Positions 34,598 to 44,217 of a stretch of 64,000 bases of DNA are shown in pieces. How positions within the stretch are numbered: the stretch's first letter is position 1; each line of letters opens with the position of its first letter. Position numbers and translations under genes: made by a program. The notes under the pieces were generated by a model. That model saw only the letters and a list, made by a program, of their open reading frames with translations. It was not told the origin of the DNA and did no database searches. This DNA comes from an uncultured Saprospiraceae bacterium (lineage in GTDB: Bacteria > Bacteroidota > Bacteroidia > Chitinophagales > Saprospiraceae). Location of the stretch: the NCBI GenBank assembly GCA_938015435.1, contig CALLPN010000005.1:1-64000 (forward strand), written 5' to 3'.

Positions 34598-35045
34598 TGT
34601 CTTTTTAATGTTATATCGTTTTCTTTTGATTCGATATAATGCGAAAACAAAAATACTGGTCTATCTTCGTACTAGATTTAGGTTGATAGGTGGTAAAGTA
34701 CTACTGATCATTAAAAAGGGAATCCGATTAGAATTCGGAGCTTTCCTCGAAGCTGTAAGTCCGATATAAAGTCTTGATTACATTATAAGATACCACTGAT
34801 AGAGTTGTCTATTGGGAAGGTAAATCAAGATCCGGATAAGCCAGAATACCTGCCAAATCTGCATAGACTGGAAGTCTTCGAAGGAAAGATGGGCAGGTAC
34901 ATACTTTACTAGATGACCATCTATGAGTGTCACTGAATACCAATTGTTGGTATTGTATCTATCTTATATTTTCGACAGCTTTCGTATTGAATAACTATTA
35001 CTATTTATCCATTAAATAGTACAAAACTCTTGTTTTAGATACGCA
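34598..35045 (+). other. btuB leader region
   Basis: 448 bases between the permease and the TonB receptor. It contains the cobalamin riboswitch (34685-34899) and, nearer the receptor, an 8-bp perfect hairpin AATACCAA/TTGGTATT (34936-34954) without T-tract, plus AGAT/ATCT just upstream. These may form the expression platform. Confidence 0.6.
34685..34899 (+). promoter_or_regulatory. Cobalamin riboswitch
   Basis: All main conserved blocks of the adenosylcobalamin aptamer are in order: GGGAA (34718-34722), GCTGTAA (34752-34758), CACTG (34794-34798), GGGAAGG (34814-34820), AAGCCAG (34838-34844) and the B12-box ACCTGCC (34848-34854). It precedes a BtuB-like receptor gene, the usual target. GGCAGGTA (34892-34899) is perfectly complementary to TACCTGCC (34847-34854) and may be the alternative pairing that switches expression. 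Confidence 0.96.
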
Positions 35046-36866
35046 TTGATTAAGTGGATTGTCATATTATTGGGATTGATTCAGTGCTCTTTATGCGCAC
35101 AACAGGATAGTGTCATTCACATGGAGACTATAGGGCCAGAGGTTAGTATAAATGGAGTTATATCCACGAGTACCAAACTTCCTGCACGATCATCTGAACA
35201 TTCTATAGCGGATTTACTTTCGCGTCATAGTGGTATACAGATACAAACCCAAGGTGGTCCTTATCTAAGGACCGCACTATACCGTGGACAGTCAGCTAGA
35301 CATATGGCAATCTTATGGGAGGGAGTCAATATTCAAAACAGCTTTAACGGCACGTACGATTTGGGATTGATATCAAGTAGGATATTCGGTCAAAGCAAAT
35401 GGTACGATGGCGGGCAAAGTGCAAACATTGGTACGGCAGCAATGTCTGGCGCATTGGTTTTGGAAGAAGGTAATAATGACCCGCTTATATCACTCGGACT
35501 GAGATATAATGATCAAGATAATCGTAGTCTAAATCTTGGGATTCAACATGGAGTCGATAGGTTTTCTCATTCTCTTCAGGCTAATGTATTAATAAATAAG
35601 AATGCCTTTCGATTCCTATCAAGAGATACAGTTTTAAAGAGAACAAATAGTAATCATAATCAACTTGATCTTGCGTATCGCGCTGACATGGAATGGTCAG
35701 ATAGTATGCGTACTCACATTAGTTATTGGTTTCAAGATGTAGATCGTCAGTTAGCGCCATCAATCATTGCGACTAATATTGCTAGCCAAGAAGATCGAAA
35801 TCACAGACTATCTATAGGCCATGATTGGCAATGGGCACCAAACCTGTATTGGTCTACAAAGTTGGCTTACATGAACGAGTATATCGGCTATATGCAACCA
35901 GGCATAGAGAGTTTGGCCGAAAGTGATATTGTAAACCTGAATAGCAAGATTAGAATTGAGGGCACTATTGATCATACGATAGGCTTGACCTATAGGTATG
36001 AAGATGGAGCGCTTGTAGATACAATCAACGCTTCGTTCCAATCGTTTTTTCCAAAGAGAACCACGGCGGCGGTATATTATAATGGTATAGCTAAAAAAGA
36101 TAAGACGACTCTAAGCATATCGCTTCGTCAAGAATGGATAGATAATAATATTCAAACCCCAACAGGTCAATTGTCACTGAGATACGATTACTCAAGTCAA
36201 CTTAATTTTACGCTCAATGCTGGAAGGCATTATAGTTATCCAGGATTCAATGATTTGTATTGGCCAATTGGAGGTAATCCTGATCTTATCACAGAGAAAT
36301 CTTGGCAGATCGAAGGCGGAATTGGCTTTAGTGGATTGATAATCAAGCTGTACCAGATATATACCGCAGATAAGATATTATGGGCACCTAATGAGCAAAG
36401 TATTTGGACTCCAGATAATGTAGCGAGTACAAAGTCTTCAGGATTTGAATTCAAATACAATCAAAAAATTAATATCGGTAAAGATTTTGGTTTGACGCTT
36501 ATACCAATATTCAATTATAATCATACAATCAATACGGCTGAAGGGCCTAATGAAGGCAATGAACTGCTGTATAATCCTAAACTCAATTTACGATTTAACA
36601 CTGTCATAAAGTACAAGCAATTATCTCTTTCTATGGATGAAGTTTTTGTTGGACGCAGATATCAATCGCTTGATAATAAAAGTGTATTAGATTCTTATAA
36701 TTTGCTCAATGTCGAGATAAATTATAATTGGAATTCAAAACAAAAATATCAAGCAGAAATATATTTCGGAATGCGCAATTTGGTTGATGAAAACTATGAG
36801 CTGGTTAGATTCTATCCTCAGCCATTGAGGTCAATTTATATAGGAGTAAATTTTTCAATACAATAA
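35046..36866 (+). CDS. btuB: BtuB-like TonB-dependent cobalamin receptor
   Basis: 606 residues; TTG start is forced by an in-frame stop just upstream and gives a signal peptide (MIKWIVILLGLIQCSLCAQ). It lacks the carboxypeptidase-regulatory domain of SusC-like receptors. Plug with SIADLLSRHSGIQIQTQGG, ARHMAILWEGVNIQNSFNG, IGTAAMSGALVLE; barrel ending SIYIGVNFSIQ. The riboswitch in its leader and the BtuG-like gene next to it fix the substrate class as vitamin B12 or other corrinoids. Confidence 0.93.
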   Translation: MIKWIVILLGLIQCSLCAQQDSVIHMETIGPEVSINGVISTSTKLPARSSEHSIADLLSRHSGIQIQTQGGPYLRTALYRGQSARHMAILWEGVNIQNSFNGTYDLGLISSRIFGQSKWYDGGQSANIGTAAMSGALVLEEGNNDPLISLGLRYNDQDNRSLNLGIQHGVDRFSHSLQANVLINKNAFRFLSRDTVLKRTNSNHNQLDLAYRADMEWSDSMRTHISYWFQDVDRQLAPSIIATNIASQEDRNHRLSIGHDWQWAPNLYWSTKLAYMNEYIGYMQPGIESLAESDIVNLNSKIRIEGTIDHTIGLTYRYEDGALVDTINASFQSFFPKRTTAAVYYNGIAKKDKTTLSISLRQEWIDNNIQTPTGQLSLRYDYSSQLNFTLNAGRHYSYPGFNDLYWPIGGNPDLITEKSWQIEGGIGFSGLIIKLYQIYTADKILWAPNEQSIWTPDNVASTKSSGFEFKYNQKINIGKDFGLTLIPIFNYNHTINTAEGPNEGNELLYNPKLNLRFNTVIKYKQLSLSMDEVFVGRRYQSLDNKSVLDSYNLLNVEINYNWNSKQKYQAEIYFGMRNLVDENYELVRFYPQPLRSIYIGVNFSIQ

Positions 36867-36877
36867 TTTAGTACAAT

Positions 36878-37915
36878 ATGAAATCATTCAAATTTTACCT
36901 TTTATGTCTTTCTTTATTAAGTGTCATGTTTTCTTCTTGTGGAGATGATGAGACTTCCATATCTGACGGCCAGAGCTTTGATAACGGAGTATTAATCGTA
37001 AATGAGGGGCCGTTTTCAGGCGGGTCTGCTACTCTTGATTACTACGATAATGCTCAAGACTCTCTCATCAGAGATGTATACAGTACGGTCAATGATGGCC
37101 AAGTAATCGGCAGTATTCTTCAGTCTGTAACTGTTATAGGGAATGATGCTTACCTAGTTGTGAATAATTCTGCTAAAATAGAAGTTGTAGATGCAACAAC
37201 TATGGCATATAAAAATACAATTACTGGAGTCTTTGGACCTAGATATATAGCTGATCTTGGAAATGGAAGTGCTGTGATATCTGAGTGGGGAAGTGATGGT
37301 GTGACTGGACAATTGAAGTTAATTGATCTTACCACTATGATGGTTACAGATTCTGTATCTGTGTCTGGTCCAGAGCAAATGATAGTATCAGGAGCTAAGA
37401 TTTATGTAGCTAACTCAGGAGGCTTTGGAGAATCAAATAAGGTAACTGTTCATGATTTAGATCTTGCACAACAGTCTGAGATTATTGTTGGTAAAAGAGC
37501 GATAGACATGGTAGAAGATGCGAATGGTGATATATGGGTACTGAGTGGAGGAAGTTTTGGGACTAATGATGGAGCGAGTATTTGTAGAATAGTTGGTGAT
37601 GCGACTGATTTTTGCAAAGAGTTGTCTGGGTTTCCAAGTGATTTGATTAGTGATGCATCTGGTAACAACCTTTACTATGTAGAAAATGGCGGAGTAATGA
37701 AATTAGAATTAGGTAACGAAGGAGAAGATATCACTTTAGCAACCAATGTTACAGGTACAATATATGGATTAGGATATGACGGTAGTCAGAATACACTATA
37801 TGTGGCAACTACACCTGATTTCTCATCAGAGAGCACTACATATGTGATTTCGTCTGATGGCAGCACTAAAGAATTTACTACAGGAGTATTGACTAATAGT
37901 TTTGTAGCTAGATAA
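36878..37915 (+). CDS. btuG: BtuG-like surface beta-propeller lipoprotein
   Basis: 345 residues, lipobox FSSC (Cys21). The body is a YncE/DUF5074-like beta-propeller with strand repeats such as SVTVIGNDAYLVVNNSAKIE, GNGSAVISEW and SGAKIYVANSGG. It starts 11 bases after btuB. In Bacteroides, BtuG proteins of this type sit on the cell surface, bind cobalamin very tightly and pass it to BtuB; size, fold, lipobox and position agree. Binding residues were not compared. Confidence 0.85.
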   Translation: MKSFKFYLLCLSLLSVMFSSCGDDETSISDGQSFDNGVLIVNEGPFSGGSATLDYYDNAQDSLIRDVYSTVNDGQVIGSILQSVTVIGNDAYLVVNNSAKIEVVDATTMAYKNTITGVFGPRYIADLGNGSAVISEWGSDGVTGQLKLIDLTTMMVTDSVSVSGPEQMIVSGAKIYVANSGGFGESNKVTVHDLDLAQQSEIIVGKRAIDMVEDANGDIWVLSGGSFGTNDGASICRIVGDATDFCKELSGFPSDLISDASGNNLYYVENGGVMKLELGNEGEDITLATNVTGTIYGLGYDGSQNTLYVATTPDFSSESTTYVISSDGSTKEFTTGVLTNSFVAR

Positions 37916-37942
37916 GACATTGATAGTATCAATGCCTGTTAG

Positions 37943-37980
37943 GCCCTTAGTAATTCTATTGAATTGCTAGGGGCTTTTTT
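37943..37980 (+). terminator. Rho-independent terminator of btuB-btuG
   Basis: A 14-bp stem GCCCTTAGTAATTC / GAATTGCTAGGGGC (two G-U pairs) with a 4-base loop is followed by TTTTTT. A small palindrome CATTGATA/TATCAATG (37918-37934) lies just upstream. Confidence 0.95.
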
Positions 37981-38106
37981 GTGAAGTAGGGTGAATCAAA
38001 GATGATTCGGAATGAAATCAATAAAGTTCTGTATAAGCGGGCAAAATTCCTTTGAAATTGATAATAAATTACGTTGAGATCACATATAATAATAATTAAT
38101 ATATAT

Positions 38107-38114
38107 TATATTTG
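38107..38114 (+). promoter_or_regulatory. -7 element of polX
   Basis: TATATTTG fits TAnnTTTG exactly and ends 6 bases before the ATG at 38121, so transcription would begin at or next to the start codon (leaderless). No good -33 TTG at usual spacing. Confidence 0.4.
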
Positions 38115-38120
38115 CGGAAG

Positions 38121-39752
38121 ATGAGCAACAAGGAGATAGCAAGGAAATTTAATTTATTGGGGAAGGTCATGGAATTACATGATGAGAACCCGTTTAAAAT
38201 CAGATCATATACGTCTGCCTATGCCTCTTTGCGGAAGGTGTCATCACCTTTAATAGAGATGTCAGAAGATGAGTTAAGTGAGATCAAAGGAGTGGGTAAA
38301 GCTATCGTAGGAAAGATCATCGAACTCAGAGATACGGGTAATATGTCAACTCTTCAGAGATATATAGACATGACGCCGGCTGGGATATTAGAGATGTTGC
38401 TGATTAGAGGCTTTGGTCCAAAGAAGGTAAAGACGATGTGGAATCAGCTCAACATAACGACTCCAGGTGAATTGCTTCTAGCTTGCCAAGAAAATAGATT
38501 GGTAGAGTTGAAAGGCTTTGGGATGAAAACTCAAAAAGCTTTAGAGCAGCAGCTAGAGTTTTACTTTGCTTCTCGCGGTCAAGTGCATTATGCGTACGTA
38601 ATTGACGATGCTAATAGTCTTTTGACTTTGTTACAAGATAGATTTCCTCAAGAGCTTACCGAACTTACGGGTGAAATTAGACGTATGATGCCTATCGTAA
38701 ACGCGATAGAGATACTGACGACAGCTCAAGAAGAAGAGATGGAAGCTTATATTATGGAGTTAGCTGAAGAAACTCTTGATTCATTAAGTTACCATGGTTT
38801 TGCGGTTGAGATTACTCAAGTAGAGGAAGAATATTTCGGAATGGAGCAATTCGAAAAGTCTGCTTCGAAGGAGTTTTTAGCAGCCGCGGATATAGAATAC
38901 GAGGCGTATGATGAGGAAGAGTCAATATTTGTAGAATGGGATTTGGCTTATGTAGAACCAGAGTATCGTGAATCTGCAAAGGCCTATGATCAATCTAAAT
39001 CAGGAACATTACCGAATCTTATCACTAATGAAGATATGCTCGGTGCTGTGCATAATCATAGCACCTATAGTGACGGATTACATACGCTAAAAGAGATGTC
39101 GGATTATACACGAGATAATGGTTTTCAGTATCTGGTGATGTCAGATCACAGTAAAGCAGCGTTCTACGCAGATGGACTTAAAGAAGATCAAGTAGAAGCG
39201 CAATGGACGGAGATCGATCAAATCAATGCTTCATATGAAGATGGGTTTAGAGTATATAAAGGTATAGAGGCGGATATACTCAATGATGGATCTATGGATT
39301 ACGGCGATGACTTTCTGAGCCAATTTGAAGTAGTAGTAGCATCTATACACTCGCAGCTCAATATGGATATGGAGAAGGCGAATCGGAGATTGATCAAAGC
39401 CATCGAAAATCCACATACCCATATATTAGGACATATGACAGGTAGACTGTTATTAAGTAGGGCAGGATATCCTATAGATCATGAACTGATTATAGATGCT
39501 TGTGCGGCTAATGGAATGATCATAGAGCTCAATGCTAATCCACAAAGGTTGGATATGGATTGGACAATGATCCCTAGGGCGCTTGATAAAGGAGTAATGA
39601 TATCGATTAATCCAGATGCACACGTAAGGGAATCAATTCATTATATGCAGTATGGCGTAAACGTGGCTAGAAAAGCAGGATTGACGAAAGAGCAATGTCT
39701 GAATTCAAAAAATGCATCGGATTTTGCTAAATGGGTGGCCTCATTAAGCTAA
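38121..39752 (+). CDS. polX: PolX-like protein: HhH plus PHP exonuclease domain
   Basis: 543 residues from ATG 38121 (an in-frame TTG at 38112 lies in the -7 element). The N-terminal 8-kDa-like domain and helix-hairpin-helix motifs GVGKAIVGKI (58-67), GFGPKKVKTM (97-106) and GFGMKTQKAL (132-141) are present. The palm motif is degenerate: GEIRR (184-188) then NAIEIL where active PolX enzymes have GDxDxL, so polymerase activity is doubtful. The C-terminal PHP domain is intact (HNHSTYSDG near 312, MSDHS near 342, IELNANP), giving a metal-dependent 3'-5' exonuclease/AP-type nuclease role in repair. Confidence 0.88.
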   Translation: MSNKEIARKFNLLGKVMELHDENPFKIRSYTSAYASLRKVSSPLIEMSEDELSEIKGVGKAIVGKIIELRDTGNMSTLQRYIDMTPAGILEMLLIRGFGPKKVKTMWNQLNITTPGELLLACQENRLVELKGFGMKTQKALEQQLEFYFASRGQVHYAYVIDDANSLLTLLQDRFPQELTELTGEIRRMMPIVNAIEILTTAQEEEMEAYIMELAEETLDSLSYHGFAVEITQVEEEYFGMEQFEKSASKEFLAAADIEYEAYDEEESIFVEWDLAYVEPEYRESAKAYDQSKSGTLPNLITNEDMLGAVHNHSTYSDGLHTLKEMSDYTRDNGFQYLVMSDHSKAAFYADGLKEDQVEAQWTEIDQINASYEDGFRVYKGIEADILNDGSMDYGDDFLSQFEVVVASIHSQLNMDMEKANRRLIKAIENPHTHILGHMTGRLLLSRAGYPIDHELIIDACAANGMIIELNANPQRLDMDWTMIPRALDKGVMISINPDAHVRESIHYMQYGVNVARKAGLTKEQCLNSKNASDFAKWVASLS

Positions 39753-39872
39753 ATGTAAATGAAGTTAAAGCCATTTGGTAATGGTTGTTAAATGAATTAT
39801 TAAGTATGTGTAAATGCGTGTTAACGAGCTGTTAAGCACCTTGTATACCTTTATAGGACTTAGTTTATAGTA

Positions 39873-39880
39873 TACTTTTG
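39873..39880 (+). promoter_or_regulatory. Bacteroidota -7 element of the DUF1573 gene
   Basis: TACTTTTG matches TAnnTTTG exactly; a TTA (39851-39853) 19 bases upstream may serve as the -33 element. Predicts a 5' leader of roughly 115 bases containing a small GATTC/GAATC hairpin. Confidence 0.5.
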
Positions 39881-40000
39881 TAACAGAGATTAGAACAATA
39901 AACGGATTCAAAGGAATCTAATTTTAATCTAAAAAAAATGGAATACCGCCTTAGGGCTTATTATAACTTAATTTGTTAATTAATTAAATCTATCTATACA

Positions 40001-40555
40001 ATGAAGAATTTCAAATTATTCACAATGCTATTTTTGATGTGTGCATTCGCATTTACATCATGTAAAAATGAAGGAACTGCTACTGATTCTGCTGATGAAG
40101 CAAGAGCATCACTAGCAACTACTAGTACTACTAATGCAGCTACTGCTGATGTTGCTAAAACTGTACCGACGAATGCTGCCACTCCAGCTGCTCCAGTAGG
40201 GCCACTTACGTCAATAGAGTTTTCAGAAACTGTATTTGATTTCGGTGAGATCATGGAAGGTGAAAAAGTTGTTCACAACTACACATTCAAAAACACAGGA
40301 AAAGAGCCACTAATCATCTCTAATGCTAAAGGTAGCTGCGGATGTACAGTTCCATCTTGGCCAAGAGAGCCTATCCCACCAGGGGAATCTGCTGATATCA
40401 AAGTACAGTTCGATTCTAAAGGTAAAGGTAAAGTAGGTGGTAACAACCAATCTAAGAGAGTAACTCTTACTGCTAACACTGATCCAGCTCAGACTTTCCT
40501 TACTATCAAAGGTAAAGTAGACAAGGAAGAAGCTGCAGCTGCTCCAGTTCAATAA
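40001..40555 (+). CDS. DUF1573 domain lipoprotein
   Basis: 184 residues, lipobox FTSC (Cys21), a Thr/Ala-rich low-complexity linker (about 25-65) and an ASH/immunoglobulin-like DUF1573 domain (IEFSETVFDFGEIMEGEKVV, SCGCTVPSWPREPIPPGES). The family is abundant at the Bacteroidota surface or periplasm, role unknown. Long leader and strong terminator suggest high expression. Confidence 0.9.
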   Translation: MKNFKLFTMLFLMCAFAFTSCKNEGTATDSADEARASLATTSTTNAATADVAKTVPTNAATPAAPVGPLTSIEFSETVFDFGEIMEGEKVVHNYTFKNTGKEPLIISNAKGSCGCTVPSWPREPIPPGESADIKVQFDSKGKGKVGGNNQSKRVTLTANTDPAQTFLTIKGKVDKEEAAAAPVQ

Positions 40556-40573
40556 GCTGAAGTAACCAAGCTT

Positions 40574-40641
40574 ACTGATGAATACTCATCAGTATCAAGA
40601 TAAAGAAGTCTGTTCCATTTAATTGGGACAGACTTTTTTTG
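40574..40641 (+). terminator. Tandem hairpins and terminator of the DUF1573 gene
   Basis: A perfect 8-bp hairpin ACTGATGA/TCATCAGT (40574-40593) is followed by an 11-bp stem AAGTCTGTTCC / GGGACAGACTT (40606-40635, one G-U) running into a T-tract to about 40640. The second is a standard terminator; the first may protect the mRNA 3' end. Confidence 0.92.
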
Positions 40642-40727
40642 TGAAGTAATTTTTGAGTTCATTCTAAGTTATAAGAGTTTAAATTCATTTTTATACTTTT
40701 AGGTTTTTTACACACATAGAATGATTA

Positions 40728-41921
40728 ATGATGATTAGAGTCTGTATAGTTCATTTTGTTTTGTTAATGTTATTTAGTTTCAACTCTATCAATGCACAGA
40801 GTATACTAGGAATATCATCATCAATACAAATTTCAGGGTTGCAAGAGACGAAAATTTGGGAATATAGTAACGTAGGGTTAGATAGTCAAGGTAAGCCTGT
40901 ATTGGCGAGGAATGCTCATGAATATTCGGAAATAAAATTGATGAATGGGCTCATTAAAAAGCTAACAGTTTACGATTTTGAAGAAAAAAAGAATAGAGAA
41001 TTGATCTATTATTATAAAGGTGAAAATTTATCTAAGGTTGAGGTATCTTCTTTTCGTAATGAGAAAGCAAGACTCTCTAAATGGCATGAGAATTTTTATA
41101 AAGATGGAAAGATCTCTTATGAGAATGTATACGATGCTGATAATGAGTTGCTAGGGGTAATGAATTATGATCATAAAGTGGATAAGGAAGGAAATCGAAT
41201 TGTAGAAATGTTAGTTTATAAGTCCGATGAATCGCAACCACAAGCAGGGTCTAGTTTCATCTACAATAGTGAAGATTTGTTGATTAATAAAGTTATTTAT
41301 GTTAATCAAGATACCATAGATATTTACAATGTTATGAAGAGTCTTGGAGATTCGATCATAGTAGCCTCTCAAGTAATCAAACAACGTGAACAAACGACTA
41401 ATAAACAGATCGATGTAGAAACTACTGTTACTACCAAAACAAGAAAGGATCAATTTGGTGCGCCAATATTTTTAGAATCTAAAGTAGAAGGTTTTGACAT
41501 AAGTCAAGGAAAGGATGTTAGTAAAACGAAAGTCACTGTTTATGAGAATCATTATCAAGATGGAACTATCACAGGTGGATTAAAGAGCTATAAACTCAGT
41601 CAATTATCAGGTTCCTTTTATGATGAACGCGAAAATGTGATGCTTAATATTTCGGAAGAGGGAGATTGTACTATAAGTCAATTTAAGGACGTAGAAGGAA
41701 ATGGTGTAAAGGCGGAAATGATGGTTTCGGAAAGTTCTTGGTCTTATTTAATAATTGATCAAAAAACTTGTCAATACGATCCGATAAATAGTACGATTAC
41801 TTTTGGAGGTAATATTAAGGAAGAGATTACCCTTAAAGTAAAAAATAAAAAAGTAGTCTTGATTAGACCAAGTTCTAGTTCCTATATGACTTGGGATAAG
41901 GTCTATTTAACAATTAAATAA
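40728..41921 (+). CDS. Secreted protein of unknown function
   Basis: 397 residues with signal peptide (MMIRVCIVHFVLLMLFSFNSINAQ). Central part has RHS/MORN-like short beta motifs (FYKDGKISYENVYDADNELL, FIYNSEDLLINKVIYVNQD). The C-terminal part (GSFYDERENVMLNISEEGDC, ending MTWDKVYLTIK) resembles lipocalin-like small domains. No family assigned. Confidence 0.7.
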   Translation: MMIRVCIVHFVLLMLFSFNSINAQSILGISSSIQISGLQETKIWEYSNVGLDSQGKPVLARNAHEYSEIKLMNGLIKKLTVYDFEEKKNRELIYYYKGENLSKVEVSSFRNEKARLSKWHENFYKDGKISYENVYDADNELLGVMNYDHKVDKEGNRIVEMLVYKSDESQPQAGSSFIYNSEDLLINKVIYVNQDTIDIYNVMKSLGDSIIVASQVIKQREQTTNKQIDVETTVTTKTRKDQFGAPIFLESKVEGFDISQGKDVSKTKVTVYENHYQDGTITGGLKSYKLSQLSGSFYDERENVMLNISEEGDCTISQFKDVEGNGVKAEMMVSESSWSYLIIDQKTCQYDPINSTITFGGNIKEEITLKVKNKKVVLIRPSSSSYMTWDKVYLTIK

Positions 41922-41972
41922 ATAGAAGTAATTTCCATAACTTTCTTACCCATGCATTGTTACTAATAGTAT

Positions 41973-42836
41973 ATGAAAGACTATCTCAGTTTAGTAAAGT
42001 TTTCACACACGATTTTTGCATTACCATTTGCGATGGTAGGCTATTTTTTAGCAATTAACCTTCCTGGATATGATTTCCAAGTAAAGACTTTTGTGTTAGT
42101 ATTGCTGTGTATGGTCTTTGCTCGTAATTCTGCGATGGCATTCAATCGATATTTGGACAGAGATATTGACGGAAAGAATCCTCGCACAGCTGTAAGAGAG
42201 ATACCCGCAGGAAAGTTAAGTGCTCAGAATGTATTGACATTTGTGATTGTCAATGTGATAGCCTTTATAGTTACTACATATTTCATCAATTCTATTTGTT
42301 TTTATCTCAGTCCTATAGCTATCGCTGTAGTTTTGTTTTATAGCTATACAAAGCGATTTACTTTTCTATGCCATATGGTATTGGGGTTGGGCCTTTCTTT
42401 GGCACCAATAGGTGCTTATCTGGCAGTGACTGGAGAATTTGATTGGATTCCTATTATCTATGGGATGGTTGTTATGTTTTGGGTGGCAGGTTTTGATATT
42501 ATATATGCTATGCAAGACGTTGATTTTGACCTTTCTTTAGGGCTCAATTCTACACCAGTAAAGTTAGGTAAGAAGGGTGCAATGATTCTTTCTTACATTT
42601 TCCATATTATTTGCTCTGGATTGATGTTAATAGCTGCTTTTGCAGTTACACTCAATTATCTAGATGCAGGTATACTTATTTGGATAGGCACAGGTATATT
42701 TATTGCATTACTTATCTATCAGCATACTATAGTAAGTGTTGATGATTTAAGTAGAGTAAATCTTGCTTTTTTTACCACCAACGGAATAGCAAGCGTAGTC
42801 TTTGGAAGTTTGCTAATATTGGATTTGATCTGGTAA
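41973..42836 (+). CDS. UbiA-family prenyltransferase
   Basis: 287 residues, about nine transmembrane segments. First Asp-rich motif NRYLDRDID (58-66) with following KNPRT, and second motif YAMQDVDFDLSLG bind the prenyl diphosphate-Mg. The sequence type (SLVKFSHTIFALPFAMVGYF) is the UbiA-like/MqnP group, in Bacteroidota usually linked to menaquinone made by the futalosine route; MenA or 4-hydroxybenzoate transferase are alternatives. Convergent with the antiporter gene (13-base gap). Confidence 0.85.
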   Translation: MKDYLSLVKFSHTIFALPFAMVGYFLAINLPGYDFQVKTFVLVLLCMVFARNSAMAFNRYLDRDIDGKNPRTAVREIPAGKLSAQNVLTFVIVNVIAFIVTTYFINSICFYLSPIAIAVVLFYSYTKRFTFLCHMVLGLGLSLAPIGAYLAVTGEFDWIPIIYGMVVMFWVAGFDIIYAMQDVDFDLSLGLNSTPVKLGKKGAMILSYIFHIICSGLMLIAAFAVTLNYLDAGILIWIGTGIFIALLIYQHTIVSVDDLSRVNLAFFTTNGIASVVFGSLLILDLIW

Positions 42837-42849
42837 AATAATGAAGAGA

Positions 42850-44133
42850 TTAATGTCCACCATCACTAGGTGTACCCATTAAATCTTTTCCTAAAAGCTT
42901 GGTAGCTACCTTACCTATAGAAAGTCCTTGAACGATAATCGAGAATACCACCACCACGTATGTCACAGTTAAGAACAAATCACGATTCATCTCTTCGGGT
43001 AAGCTTAATGCTAGAGCAATAGATATTCCACCTCTTAATCCACCCCAAGTCATAAGAGTAGTGGTGTTGGGTAGAAACTCTAACTTTTTAGCAAAGATCT
43101 TTACAGGAATAAGAAGGCTCAGGAATCTTGCCAATAAGACCAATACAATCGATAATAGTCCAGCTGTTACATAAGCCATTTCAAAGCTAATGACCAGTAA
43201 TTCTAATCCTATCAGTACAAATAATAAAGCATTGAGCAACATATCTACGAGCTCCCAAAATTTGTCGACGAATTCTTCTGTAGTCGCGGACATAGAGGTG
43301 TCTCTCACGGTATCATTACCTACAATCAATCCTGCTACCACTATAGCTAATGGAGCAGATAGGTGTAGCCAATGAGCGAATACGTATCCACCCATCACAC
43401 AAGCTAAAGTGATTAATACTTCGATCTCGTAATCATCGATTGATTTTAATAATTTGAATGTCAACCATCCTAATATTGCTCCGAAGATGATTCCACCGAT
43501 TACTTCCTGGCCAAATAGGGTAGCGACACTACTAATAGAGCTTCCTCCATGTACGCCATCTCCGCCTGTGGCTATGCTAAGGATAGTCAAAAATATAACT
43601 ACACCGACACCATCATTGAATAGTGATTCACCTACTATTTTAGTTTCTAATATCTTAGGTACTCCGGCTTTTTTCATGATACCTAATACAGCAATAGGAT
43701 CAGTTGGGGATATCAAAGCACCGAATAAAAGGCAATGAATAAATGTCACATCAAAACCCATGGCATTGAATGCATAGTATGAAAATATACCTACAAGAAA
43801 GGTAGAGGTCAGAACTCCCGCTGTGGCAAATACGATTACTGGCCATCGCTGCACTCTCAGCTGATCAAAATTGGTGTGCAAAGCTCCAGCAAACAGCAAG
43901 AATCCCAGCATTACATCTAGCAATACAGTCTTAAAGTCGATCTCACTAATGAGTTGTTCTGCAAAATGTAGAAGAGAATTATTCACTAAACTAGTCAAAA
44001 ACAATCCTACTGTAAAAAGTATCGCGATTACCATCAGCCCTATCGTATTGGGTAGCTTGAGGAACCGAATGTTAATGTATCCAAAAATGGCAGATAGTAC
44101 TATTAGAATCGAGGCGATGACGAATAAGTCCAT
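42850..44133 (-). CDS. CPA1-type Na+/H+ antiporter
   Basis: 427 residues with about 12 membrane segments. The signature SPTDPIAVLGIMKKAGVP with ND in ESLFNDGVGVV (ion-binding Asp) and WGGLRGGISIALALSLP are characteristic of NhaP/CPA1 cation:proton antiporters. Functions in pH and sodium homeostasis at the inner membrane. Confidence 0.93.
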   Translation of the reverse strand: MDLFVIASILIVLSAIFGYINIRFLKLPNTIGLMVIAILFTVGLFLTSLVNNSLLHFAEQLISEIDFKTVLLDVMLGFLLFAGALHTNFDQLRVQRWPVIVFATAGVLTSTFLVGIFSYYAFNAMGFDVTFIHCLLFGALISPTDPIAVLGIMKKAGVPKILETKIVGESLFNDGVGVVIFLTILSIATGGDGVHGGSSISSVATLFGQEVIGGIIFGAILGWLTFKLLKSIDDYEIEVLITLACVMGGYVFAHWLHLSAPLAIVVAGLIVGNDTVRDTSMSATTEEFVDKFWELVDMLLNALLFVLIGLELLVISFEMAYVTAGLLSIVLVLLARFLSLLIPVKIFAKKLEFLPNTTTLMTWGGLRGGISIALALSLPEEMNRDLFLTVTYVVVVFSIIVQGLSIGKVATKLLGKDLMGTPSDGGH

Positions 44134-44217
44134 ATGATAAGTTGTTTTAATACGATCGAAGATAAGGTAAGGATTCGATTATCACTCATTTTCGGACAAA
44201 GATCTCTATTCGCACTA

